A DNA stretch of 29,298 nt, from assembly GCA_040901495.1 (NCBI GenBank), contig JBBDYO010000036.1:1-29298 (forward strand), written 5' to 3'. The notes beneath the pieces were generated by a model. It did not search any database. It was not told the DNA's origin and worked only from the letters and a program-made list of their open reading frames with translations. The DNA is from VRUE01 sp040901495 (GTDB taxonomy: Bacteria; Actinomycetota; Thermoleophilia; Solirubrobacterales; 70-9). A program made the position numbers and the translations under genes. Below are positions 7,044 through 14,460 of the stretch, piece after piece (position 1 is the stretch's first letter; each line of letters begins with the position of its first letter).

Positions 7044-9112
7044 GACGAGGCAGTGCCGTATGCCTGCTTGCGATCTTGGTGGCCGCCGCAGTTGGACTCG
7101 TCGGGCTCGACCCCGCGGAGGCAGAGCCGCCGCCACCCGAAGGCCTCTTCGTCAACGGCGGCGATATGTGGCGCCCCGACAACGACTTCCGCCTCGATTG
7201 GCAGAACCCGGCCAACCCTCCCTATCCGATCGTCGCCGTCCGCTATCGGGTACGCGACGCCCAGGGAGCGATTGTGGTCCCCCAGCAACAGATCGATTGG
7301 GCGACGAACCTAATCGAGGGCCTCACGGTCCCGGGAGGGCCAGGCCTGTACACGGCCGAAGTCTGGCTTGTGGACCAGGAGGAAGCGGGCCAGCCGGCCG
7401 CGATCAAACTGCGCTTCGACGATGCGCGGCCGGCACAGCTCGAACCGCTGCGGGCCTCCGGCTGGCTCGGCCGCGCCGCCTTCCCCTACACGGTCCGCCT
7501 CAGCTACCCGCGCGGCGCGCTGCCCGCCTCTGGGATTGGCGGCTACGCCATCGCGCTCGACTCCGCCGCCGACAGCAACCCGTGCGCGGCGCCGGCCCGC
7601 TGCACCAGCGCCGAGACCAACCTGAACAGCGGCCTGGATGGCAATGCGTTGACGATCGCCGGGCTTCCAGAGGGAGCCACCCACATCCACGCGGTCGCCG
7701 TTTCCGGCTCGGGGATGAAGTCGGTGCTGCCGGTCCACGGCACGCTCCGCGTCGACCTGACGGGCCCCGTCACCCGACTTGCGGGGGTACCGAACGGGTG
7801 GACGGACAAGCCGGTGACGCTGACGGCAACCGCGACGGACACGGGCTCCGGCATGGAGGCCGAGGGCCAGACGCCGGTGCCGTTCACGGCGCTTCGCATC
7901 GACGACGGCCTGCCCCGGGTTGCCCCCGGCGGGTCGGTCAGCGCGGCGGTGATCGCCGAGGGCATCCATCGCGTCGCCTTTTATGCCCGCGACGCGGCGG
8001 CCAACGTTGACGACGGAAGCACGAGCAACGGACAGGCCAACCCACAGCCGTCAACCGCCATCGTGCGAATAGACCGGTCCGCCCCGAGCGTCGCCTTCGC
8101 GAGCTCCGAGGACCCCCTCGACCCCGAGTTGATCCACGTCCGGCTGCACGACCCACTCTCCGGGCCGGACCGCGGCCGGGGTTCGATTGGGGTGCGAGAA
8201 GCCGATTCCGCCGATCGCTTCGAGGAGCTGCGCACGGAACCGACCCCCACCGGCTTCCGAGCTCGCTGGGACTCCGAGGCCTACCCGCCGGGCAGGTACG
8301 AATTCCGGGCCATCGGCTACGACGCGGCGGGCAACTCCGCGGTGACGATGGATCGCGCCAGCGGCGTGGGGATGGTCCTACCCAATCCCGTCAAGGTGCC
8401 GTCCGCGCTGGAGACGGGCTTCGGGGAGCGCGTTCTGGCCGGGCATCGCTGCGCCAGGCGCGATGGCGCTAGGCGCTGCCAGCGCGGAGGGACGAGCAAG
8501 CTCGCCCAGCGCCGGGGCGAGCGGGTCGTCCCCTTCGGCCGCGGGGCGCTGTTCAGCGGTCGCCTCTCCGCCGGGGCCGGCGTCGCTCTGGAAGGGATGG
8601 AGGTAAAGATCGTCGAGCGCCTCGGCGGACCCATCCCGGTGGAACGCATCTCAGCGGTGAGGACAGGAAGCGATGGGGCGTTTGCGCTCCGTCTCGCTCC
8701 TGGACCCAGTCGCGAGGTGACCGCGGTCTTCGAGGGCAGCCCCTCGAAGACCCGAGCAGCGAGCCGGCGGGTCCGGCTCGGCGTTCGCAGCGACGTCAGC
8801 CTCCGCGTCTCCTCCTCGGTGGCGAAGGTGGGCGGGCGGCCGCTGGTATTCCGCGGCAAAGTCGCGGCGGCCGGAGGGGAGATCCCACCCGAGGGCAAGA
8901 CGGTTCAGCTCCAGTTCCGCCTGCCGGGGGTCCCCTGGACCGAGTTCCGAACGATCCAGACAGATCGCAAAGGGCGCTTCAGCTACAAGTACCGCTTCGC
9001 TGACGACGACAGTCGCGGGACCCGCTTCCAGTTTCGGGCATATGCCTCCGCACAGGGCGACTGGCCATACGAGCCGGGGGGCTCGGAGCCAGTCGCCGTG
9101 CGGGGACGGTAA
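7040..9112 (+). CDS. large secreted Ig-like-domain protein coupled to the sigma/anti-sigma gene
   Basis: 690 residues. The ATG at 7040 overlaps the upstream TGA. Residues 1-29 are a signal peptide (MRRGSAVCLLAILVAAAVGLVG, cleavage near AEAEP). The mature part is a string of beta-sandwich-like modules: about 35-135, 136-245, 246-350 (ending VRIDRSAPSVAF) and 350-440 (YEFRAIGYDAAGNSAVT), typical of bacterial Ig-like repeats. Two carboxypeptidase-regulatory-like modules follow, at about 495-590 and 600-690 (RTGSDGAFALRLAPG; IQTDRKGRFSYKYRFA). A basic linker (RCARRDGARRCQRGG) separates the two parts. There is no sortase signal or C-terminal membrane helix, so it is secreted or held non-covalently. 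Coupling suggests it is a partner, ligand or target of the membrane-bound regulator; this is inference. Confidence 0.85.
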   Translation: MRRGSAVCLLAILVAAAVGLVGLDPAEAEPPPPEGLFVNGGDMWRPDNDFRLDWQNPANPPYPIVAVRYRVRDAQGAIVVPQQQIDWATNLIEGLTVPGGPGLYTAEVWLVDQEEAGQPAAIKLRFDDARPAQLEPLRASGWLGRAAFPYTVRLSYPRGALPASGIGGYAIALDSAADSNPCAAPARCTSAETNLNSGLDGNALTIAGLPEGATHIHAVAVSGSGMKSVLPVHGTLRVDLTGPVTRLAGVPNGWTDKPVTLTATATDTGSGMEAEGQTPVPFTALRIDDGLPRVAPGGSVSAAVIAEGIHRVAFYARDAAANVDDGSTSNGQANPQPSTAIVRIDRSAPSVAFASSEDPLDPELIHVRLHDPLSGPDRGRGSIGVREADSADRFEELRTEPTPTGFRARWDSEAYPPGRYEFRAIGYDAAGNSAVTMDRASGVGMVLPNPVKVPSALETGFGERVLAGHRCARRDGARRCQRGGTSKLAQRRGERVVPFGRGALFSGRLSAGAGVALEGMEVKIVERLGGPIPVERISAVRTGSDGAFALRLAPGPSREVTAVFEGSPSKTRAASRRVRLGVRSDVSLRVSSSVAKVGGRPLVFRGKVAAAGGEIPPEGKTVQLQFRLPGVPWTEFRTIQTDRKGRFSYKYRFADDDSRGTRFQFRAYASAQGDWPYEPGGSEPVAVRGR

Positions 9113-9118
9113 AGCGGA

Positions 9119-9604
9119 CTAGCGGAGAGCGGAGATCTGCTCGCCGACCTGGTCGACCAGGTCCTGGGCGCGCGAGGTCTGCTCGTCGATCGCCTTGCGG
9201 ACGCGCTGCTCGACGTCACTGCGGTTGCGCTTCAGCGTGGTCTGGACCGTGCGCTGGCGCTTGCGAGCCTCGCGCTCGACGCGGTTCCGCGTCTTCCGCG
9301 CTTCGGTGGTCGCTTTGCGACGGGCGGTCGTGCCACGACGCTCGGCGCGCTTGACCTGCCGGCGCAACCGGGTCTGGTAGGCCTTGAGCTGCTTCTCCGC
9401 ACCGGAACGAGCGGTGAACGGCTCGACGAGGTCGGTGAGGCGATCACTGACCTCGAGGACGACGCCAACCGGAAGATCGACAGCGGTTTCGACAGCGGAC
9501 CGAGCCTGGTCGGTGCGCGAAGCCTCGGGCGTGGGGGTGCTTTTCGCCTGGGCTTTGGTTTTGGTGCTTGTGCTTGCTTTGGTGCTTTTAGTCTTCGTTG
9601 CCAT
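9119..9604 (-). CDS. basic, lysine-tailed coiled-coil protein (histone-like / HBHA-like layout), SOS-promoter candidate
   Basis: 161 residues, very basic. Residues 1-30 are a low-complexity Lys/Thr/Ser/Ala tail (KTKSTKASTSTKTKAQAKST) like histone H1 or actinobacterial HU tails. Residues about 35-68 are a more hydrophobic helix (VDLPVGVVLEVSDRLTDLVEPF). Residues about 70-161 are a long Arg/Lys/Glu helix fit for a coiled coil and nucleic-acid or polyanion contact. The layout recalls mycobacterial heparin-binding hemagglutinin with the tail at the other end; a phasin-like role is another option. No signal peptide is seen, so it should be cytoplasmic or nucleoid-associated. The gene lies behind two LexA-type operators, suggesting DNA-damage induction. 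It is convergent with the Ig-protein gene, 6 bases apart. Confidence 0.78.
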   Translation of the reverse strand: MATKTKSTKASTSTKTKAQAKSTPTPEASRTDQARSAVETAVDLPVGVVLEVSDRLTDLVEPFTARSGAEKQLKAYQTRLRRQVKRAERRGTTARRKATTEARKTRNRVEREARKRQRTVQTTLKRNRSDVEQRVRKAIDEQTSRAQDLVDQVGEQISALR

Positions 9605-9661
9605 TTCTAGGGGGAATCCTTCCTGAGTCTTTTGTACTGGGGCTTTGGGGGGGGGTTCGCG

Positions 9662-9667
9662 AGTGTA
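9662..9667 (-). promoter_or_regulatory. -10 element of the SOS-type promoter
   Basis: Read on the minus strand, TACACT lies directly downstream of the first LexA-type box and 57 bases before the start codon at 9604. The -35 would fall between the two boxes (weak match, TGTTCG), so a bound repressor would cover the core promoter. Confidence 0.45.
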
Positions 9668-9669
9668 GC

Positions 9670-9681
9670 GAACATATGTTC
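9670..9681. promoter_or_regulatory. LexA-type SOS box 1
   Basis: GAACATATGTTC is a perfect 12-bp palindrome, preceded by C and followed by T. It fits the Gram-positive/actinobacterial LexA consensus CGAAC-N4-GTTC. It sits directly upstream of a -10 hexamer for the minus-strand gene at 9119-9604. Confidence 0.75.
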
Positions 9682-9686
9682 TTTAC

Positions 9687-9698
9687 GAACACACGTTC
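9687..9698. promoter_or_regulatory. LexA-type SOS box 2
   Basis: GAACACACGTTC keeps both GAAC/GTTC half-sites with a 4-base centre and is preceded by C, like box 1. The centres of the two boxes are 17 bases apart. Tandem boxes imply tight or cooperative repression. Confidence 0.7.
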
Positions 9699-9768
9699 TA
9701 AACGCCTTCCCGCGAGCGGTTACAGGTACCCGGCGAACAATCGCCAAACACAATCCCCCGCGGAAGCC

Positions 9769-10581
9769 CTATCGAGCGGCGTTGATGGTCGCCATCGCGG
9801 CTTCGCCGGCCGCGGCGGCAATCGGGAAGCGCGCCTCGATCCCGAGGCCGGCCTCCTCCAGCAAGAGGTCGCCGAAGGCGACGCTGCCGCCCGCCTCGCG
9901 GACGATCAGCTGCGCGGCGGCCACATCAACCGATCGGCAGGGGCGCAGGCTGAGCGCCGCGTCGAAGCGGCCGGCCGCCACGTAGGAGACGGAGATCGCG
10001 AGCGAACCGACGACTCGCAGCCGGTAGACGCGACCGGCCAGCGCCCCGAGCGCCGGCAGCATCCACTCCGGCTCCGCCGACTCGACGCCGAGCACCTCGA
10101 GCTTGTCGCTGTCCGCGGCCACCCGAATCGGCGTGTCATCGAGGCTTGCCCCGGCGCCCCGGCGCGCCACGAACTCCTCCCCGGCACCGAAGTCGTAGAC
10201 GTAGGCGAACTCCACGTCCGCCATCGAGGCGCCGGAGGCGACGGCGATGCTGAGGCTGTGCTGCGGGAGCGTGCGGCGGGCGTTGAGCGAGCCGTCGATC
10301 GGGTCGATCACGACTCTCGCCTCACCGCCGGAGCCGAACTCGACCTCGCCGCGCTCCTCGGAGACGGCGACGAACGAACCGCCCGCCTCGGCCAGCTCCC
10401 GCAGCTCCGCGAAGACCTCGTCCTCGCAGCGGCGATCGATCGCCAGGGCGCGATCTCCCCCCTCCCCGACCCCCTCATACACGGTGCGCGCCTCGATCCC
10501 GGGCGTCTGCTCGAAGATCGCCCGCTGCGCCGCCACGACGCGCCGGCAGATTCCCAACCAGTCCGCGGAGAGAACATCCAT
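9769..10581 (-). CDS. inositol monophosphatase family protein
   Basis: 270 residues from the ATG at 10579-10581; a TTG start at 10614 would collide with the divergent gene's ATG. The family is Mg2+-dependent, Li+-sensitive phosphatases acting on inositol-phosphates, histidinol-phosphate or PAP. Visible are the first acidic metal ligands (SEERGE, about 74-79), motif A DPIDGSLN (93-100; usually D-P-I/L-D-G-T), and the C-terminal GSLAISVSYVAAGRFDAAL (192-210) followed by SVDVAAAQLIVREAGG (217-232). In that last block the usual Trp-Asp is Val-Asp (Asp219). The early motif is GDRALAID instead of the usual GD-VT-VD. These changes mean the substrate cannot be named. It is divergent from the helicase-nuclease gene with 32 bases between the starts. 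Confidence 0.85.
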   Translation of the reverse strand: MDVLSADWLGICRRVVAAQRAIFEQTPGIEARTVYEGVGEGGDRALAIDRRCEDEVFAELRELAEAGGSFVAVSEERGEVEFGSGGEARVVIDPIDGSLNARRTLPQHSLSIAVASGASMADVEFAYVYDFGAGEEFVARRGAGASLDDTPIRVAADSDKLEVLGVESAEPEWMLPALGALAGRVYRLRVVGSLAISVSYVAAGRFDAALSLRPCRSVDVAAAQLIVREAGGSVAFGDLLLEEAGLGIEARFPIAAAAGEAAMATINAAR

Positions 10582-10613
10582 CGGCGGGATGCTATGCGCG
10601 CTAGCGTTGGGCA

Positions 10614-13514
10614 ATGGATTTGACGCCTGACCAGGAGCGCGCGATCGGGCACGGCGAGGGGGCTCTCCTCGTGCTCGGCGAAGCGGGAACGGGAAAGACG
10701 GAGACGCTGGCGCTGCGCCTGGCGCGGTTGGCGGACGACGGAACCGGCGTGGAGGAGGCTCTTGCCTTTACCTCGACCCGCGCCACCGCGCAGCGGCTGA
10801 GCGACCGGGTCGAGGCGCTGCTCGGCCGCCCCCACGAGCTTTGGATCGGCACCTGGGACGCCGTCTGCGAGAGGCTGCTGCACGAGCACTCCGACGCGGC
10901 GGGGCTCGACCCGTTCTTCGATGTGCTCGGGCCGGCCGAGCGGCTGGCGATGCTCCTTGACCGGCTCGACGAGCTGCCGCTGCGACAGCATGAGATCCGC
11001 GGCAACCCCGCCGGCCTGCTGGCCCAACTGCTGGAGCGGATCGACGCGCTGAAGGCGGGCTCGGACCCGCCCGAGCCCGAGTTCGCCGCGCTCTACGCGG
11101 CCCACGACTCGATCCTCGCCGGGGCCGGCAGCATCGACCGCGGCGACGTCTTCCTAACCCTCAACAAGCTGCTGGGAGAACATCCCGACATCCGCCGCGA
11201 CCTGGCGGCCCGTTTTCCCCACGTCGTGGTGGACGAGCTCGAGGAGGCGACCACCGCCCAGCGCGCCATCCTCGCGACGCTGGCCGAGGACAACCCGAGC
11301 CACGTCTACGCCCTGGAGGACGAGGCCGACCCCGCGGCCGCCTGGTTCCGCAAGCTCCACCCCGAGGCCGACGTGGTGATGCTCGACCGCCGGTTCCGTA
11401 GGGCGCCGGTTCGGTTCTGGCGGTGCTCGAATGAGCGGGCGCAAGCGCAGGCGGTGGCACGGGAGGCGGAGCACCTGCTGGGGGAGGGCATTCCGCCGGG
11501 GGAGATCTGCGTCCTGATCGATGACCCCGCCGCGCGGGGTGGGCCGGTGTCGGCGGCGATGGAGGAGCGGGGCATCCCGTTCCACGTCTCCGGCTCCGCC
11601 GCCCTCTTTCGCAGGCCCGAGGTACGCGACGCGATCGCCTGGCTGCGCGTCCTGGCGGACCCGGCCGACTCGGCGGCGGCGGCCCGGTCGCTGACCCGGC
11701 CGCCGATCGAGCTGCGCTCCGACGACCTGGCTCGGCTTGCCACGATCGCCCGCCGGCGCAGCCTCGACCTGGTGTCCGCCTGCGAGGCGGCGCTCGAGAG
11801 CCCCCAGATCCGGCCCGAGGCAAGGGAGCGGATCCAGTCCTTCCTGAAGCTCTACGCGGCGGCCTCGGCGGCAATGGAGGAGCGGCGCGCCGACGTCTTC
11901 GTCCGGCGGCTGATCGAGCGGGTCGGCCTGCGCCGGCAACGGCTCTTCGCGGCGCAGCCGGAGGTGGCCGAGCGCCTGCTCGGGCTCTCGAGGCTGGCGG
12001 AGCTGGCGACTGCCTGGGCCCGCCGCGAACCACACGGGTCCACCCGCGACTTCGTCCGCCACCTGAGCGCGGTGGCCGAGGCGGGCGTGGAGCCCATCGG
12101 CATGGCGGAGCCCCCGGCGCCGGGGGCCGTGCAGGGGATGGAGCGCACGGCGGCCAAGGGCATGGAGTTCGACCACGTCTTCCTGATCGGGCTGGAGGAC
12201 GATTCGGAGGCGGAGCGGACCGGGCAGCCGGCCAGGTCGGGGCTCGTTTTCTCGTGGGTCGAGCGCGACGGCGAGGGGCGCGGCGCGGACTGGTCGCTCT
12301 GGGGGCTGATNNNNNNNNNNGAGGGCGAGACGCGGCCGTCGCGCTTCTACGAGGCGGCCCTGGCGGCCGCGGAGGCCGAGGAGGAGGCCCATGAGGAGGA
12401 GCTGTTCGGGCCCGCCGAGGGCCTCCACGCGACCTACCGCAGGCTCCGCGAAGAGGTGCTCGAGGAGTCCTGGAAAGCCGGGAGGGAGCTCTCGGAGCCG
12501 CGCCTCGACACGGCGATCGACGTCAGCAGGGCGATTGCCCGCTACCTGGAGCTGCTGAAGCTGGCGGCCCTGGCCCAGCGACCGGGGGACGAGGCGACCG
12601 CGGAGGCAATCGAGGCGGTCAACGGGCTCCTGCGCCAGGTCGCCAGTCCCGAACAGCAGGCGGAGCTCGACGCGTCGCCGCTCGACTCCTACCTGCTCGA
12701 CTCCGAACGGGAGCGCGACAGCCGCCGCAAGCTGATCGCCGCCCGCCACGAGCCATCGCTGGAGGCCTTCCTGCCGCGCCGCAGCAACGGAGCGCTGAGC
12801 CTCTCGGCGTCCGATCTCGGCCTCTACCTGACCTGCCCGCTCAAGTACAAGTTCGCCCGCGTCTTCGGCATCCCCCAGGAGCCGACGATCAACCAGCGCT
12901 TCGGCATCCTCATCCACAACGTCCTCGAGCGCTTCCACAAGGAAGAGGGCGAGGAAGGGGAGGACGACCTGCATCGCTTGATGAGGCTGTTCGAGGCCGG
13001 CTGGCACCGTTCGGGGTTCGGCTCCACCGACGACGAGCTCCAGTTCCGCGATCGGGCCCGCGAGGCGATGCGCCTCTACTGGGAGCAGGAGCGCGAATCC
13101 GAGGGCGAGCCGGTCTGGCTCGAGCGCAAATTCGACATCCGCATCGGCGAGCACCACGTCAGGGGACGGGTCGACCGGGTCGACCGCCTCCCCAGCGGCG
13201 AGCACGAGCTGATCGACTACAAGACCGGCGAGCGCAAGAGCGAAGCCGACCTCGAGAGCGACCTGCAACTCTCCCTCTACCGACTCGCCGCCCGTGAGGC
13301 ATGGGACCTGGAGACCAGCGTGGGCAGCTACTACTACGTGCTCGACGCCGAGAAGGTCGCGGCGCCGATCAAGCCCGACGACGCCGAGCGAGTCGAGCGC
13401 ACCGTGCTCCAGGTAGGCGAGGGAGTCCTCGGCCAGGACTTCGAGCCGCGCCCCTCGCCGACGGTCTGCAGCTGGTGCGACTACCGGCTGATCTGCCCCG
13501 CCTCAGAGGCCTGA
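10614..13514 (+). CDS. UvrD/RecB-like helicase with C-terminal Fe-S PD-(D/E)XK nuclease (AddB/Adn-like); contains a 10-N gap
   Basis: About 966 residues in one frame through the N-run at 12311-12320 (about residues 566-569). N-terminus: intact Walker A GEAGTGKT (22-29). Motif II is DELEEATTAQ (207-216) rather than DE-x-QD. The motif III region, YALEDEADPAAAWFRKL (about 233-249), lacks the usual GD-xxQ. Motif V is recognisable (AAKGMEF, 513-519). The motif VI arginine block is not visible. C-terminus: RecB-type nuclease with Asp854 (GRVDRVD), Asp868 and Lys870 (IDYKTGE), and a [4Fe-4S] cysteine set, Cys741 with Cys952-x2-Cys955-x5-Cys961, as in AddB and mycobacterial AdnA/AdnB. The likely role is processing of double-strand DNA ends. 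No partner subunit adjoins. The true length of sequence behind the N-run is unknown. Confidence 0.85.
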   Translation: MDLTPDQERAIGHGEGALLVLGEAGTGKTETLALRLARLADDGTGVEEALAFTSTRATAQRLSDRVEALLGRPHELWIGTWDAVCERLLHEHSDAAGLDPFFDVLGPAERLAMLLDRLDELPLRQHEIRGNPAGLLAQLLERIDALKAGSDPPEPEFAALYAAHDSILAGAGSIDRGDVFLTLNKLLGEHPDIRRDLAARFPHVVVDELEEATTAQRAILATLAEDNPSHVYALEDEADPAAAWFRKLHPEADVVMLDRRFRRAPVRFWRCSNERAQAQAVAREAEHLLGEGIPPGEICVLIDDPAARGGPVSAAMEERGIPFHVSGSAALFRRPEVRDAIAWLRVLADPADSAAAARSLTRPPIELRSDDLARLATIARRRSLDLVSACEAALESPQIRPEARERIQSFLKLYAAASAAMEERRADVFVRRLIERVGLRRQRLFAAQPEVAERLLGLSRLAELATAWARREPHGSTRDFVRHLSAVAEAGVEPIGMAEPPAPGAVQGMERTAAKGMEFDHVFLIGLEDDSEAERTGQPARSGLVFSWVERDGEGRGADWSLWGLXXXXEGETRPSRFYEAALAAAEAEEEAHEEELFGPAEGLHATYRRLREEVLEESWKAGRELSEPRLDTAIDVSRAIARYLELLKLAALAQRPGDEATAEAIEAVNGLLRQVASPEQQAELDASPLDSYLLDSERERDSRRKLIAARHEPSLEAFLPRRSNGALSLSASDLGLYLTCPLKYKFARVFGIPQEPTINQRFGILIHNVLERFHKEEGEEGEDDLHRLMRLFEAGWHRSGFGSTDDELQFRDRAREAMRLYWEQERESEGEPVWLERKFDIRIGEHHVRGRVDRVDRLPSGEHELIDYKTGERKSEADLESDLQLSLYRLAAREAWDLETSVGSYYYVLDAEKVAAPIKPDDAERVERTVLQVGEGVLGQDFEPRPSPTVCSWCDYRLICPASEA
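12311..12320. other. assembly gap (10 N)
   Basis: Ten undetermined bases inside the helicase-nuclease gene, between the motif V region and the linker to the nuclease. The frame is the same on both sides, so the placeholder may be the true length or a chance multiple; a fixed-size placeholder for unknown sequence cannot be excluded. Confidence 0.99.
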
Positions 13515-13529
13515 GACTGCGGTCAGTCT
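13514..13529. terminator. compact bidirectional hairpin
   Basis: AGACTG (13514-13519) pairs with CAGTCT (13524-13529) around a CGGT loop, spanning both stop codons of the convergent helicase-nuclease and PAC2 genes. Only TT follows on the plus strand. Confidence 0.45.
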
Positions 13530-14386
13530 TCGCGGCGTTGGAGGAAGTTCTGGAACTCGCGGGCGATCGTGTCGGCGGACGGCAGCTCCTCGGCCTCCGA
13601 CCCCAGCTGCTCGACCTGCTCGGCCTCGATTCGCTCAACCAGTTCGGCGATCTCCGGGTTGGCGGCGACCGCCCGCCCGATCTGCTCCTCATAGCTCGCG
13701 GTTTCCTCTTCGAGCTCGGCGGCGTCGACGGCGATCCCGGTCAGCCCTTCGAGCCGCCGCACCAGCGCCAGCGCGGCCTTCGGGTTGGGGACGGCGGCGA
13801 CGTAGTGGGGCACCGCGGCCCACAGCGACGCGGAGCTCATCCCCAGCTGCCGGCAGCAGTCGTGGAGGACGCCGACGATCCCGGTCGGGCCTTCGTAGCT
13901 GGAGCGCTGGAGGTCGAGTTCGTCGACCAGGTCCTCGTCTGAGGCCAGGCCGGTGATCGGCACCGGCAGGGTGTGGGAGACCTCCGCGATCAACGCCCCC
14001 ATCGTCACCACCATCTCGACCCCGAGCGTGTCGGCCGCGGTCGCGATCGTCTCGGAGAAGGTCCGCCAGCGCAGATTCGGCTCGGTGCCGTCAAGCAGGA
14101 TCAGATCGCGGTCCGCGTTCGGGATGCGGACGGCGAGCAGGTGATTCTGCGGCCACTCGATGCGGCGGGTCTGGCCCTCCGCGAGCTCGATCGTCGGGCG
14201 GGTCGCCTGGAAGTCGAAGAAGTCCTCTGGGTCGACCCCCGCGATCAGCTCGGTGTCGAACGACGCGGCAACGGCCCCCAGAGCGGTCGAAGCGGCGCCC
14301 GCGGCGTCGTTCCAACCCTGAAACGCGCAGACGAGCATGGGGGCGCGGAGCTGCGGCACGTCGCTTTCCCAGGTCAGCGAGTCCAC
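13523..14386 (-). CDS. PAC2 family protein
   Basis: 287 residues from a GTG at 14384-14386, where the family N-terminus begins (DSLTWESDVPQLRAPMLVCAFQGWNDAG); an ATG at 14428 would add 14 untypical residues. PAC2 proteins share the fold of eukaryotic proteasome-assembly chaperone 2 and are common in actinobacteria; their bacterial role is not settled. Recognisable stretches are FQGWNDAAGAAS (about 22-33), DLILLDGTEPNLRWRTF, VVTMGALIAEVSHTLPVPITG and LWAAVPHYVAAVPNPKAAL. The acidic C-terminal 60 residues look helical, perhaps coiled-coil. It is divergent from the ABC-transporter operon, and the palindromes and repeats between them could serve either promoter. Confidence 0.88.
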   Translation of the reverse strand: MDSLTWESDVPQLRAPMLVCAFQGWNDAAGAASTALGAVAASFDTELIAGVDPEDFFDFQATRPTIELAEGQTRRIEWPQNHLLAVRIPNADRDLILLDGTEPNLRWRTFSETIATAADTLGVEMVVTMGALIAEVSHTLPVPITGLASDEDLVDELDLQRSSYEGPTGIVGVLHDCCRQLGMSSASLWAAVPHYVAAVPNPKAALALVRRLEGLTGIAVDAAELEEETASYEEQIGRAVAANPEIAELVERIEAEQVEQLGSEAEELPSADTIAREFQNFLQRRED

Positions 14387-14407
14387 TCCACTGAGAGTAC
14401 AGGCGGA

Positions 14408-14434
14408 CACAATGTGACCGATGCACACAATGTG
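14408..14434. repeat. direct repeat of the 9-bp palindrome CACAATGTG, 18-bp period
   Basis: CACAATGTG occurs at 14408-14416 and 14426-14434. Each copy is itself symmetric (CACA-A-TGTG). The 18-base spacing puts both on nearly the same DNA face. They lie between the divergent PAC2 and ABC-ATPase starts and look like paired regulator sites. Confidence 0.5.
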
Positions 14435-14447
14435 AATCCTGATTCAC
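14432..14447. promoter_or_regulatory. operator-like palindrome upstream of the ABC/TetR operon
   Basis: GTGAATC-CT-GATTCAC is a perfect 7-bp inverted repeat, 13 bases before the GTG at 14461. TATCCT (14448-14453) directly after it is a -10 candidate. If so, transcription would start at or next to the GTG (leaderless), which fits the lack of a Shine-Dalgarno. A TetR gene closes the same operon, so this is the natural autoregulation site. Confidence 0.5.
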
Positions 14448-14460
14448 TATCCTGGCGGCC

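Noticed and set aside
9598..10623. Plus-strand frame starting between the SOS boxes and the phosphatase gene, as a possible SOS target
   Set aside because: It is antisense to a well-supported inositol-monophosphatase-family gene and has shadow composition; the SOS boxes fit the minus-strand promoter instead.
11154..13268. 704-codon open frame on the minus strand opposite the helicase-nuclease
   Set aside because: Shadow frame; it also runs through the N gap, and no domain is recognisable.
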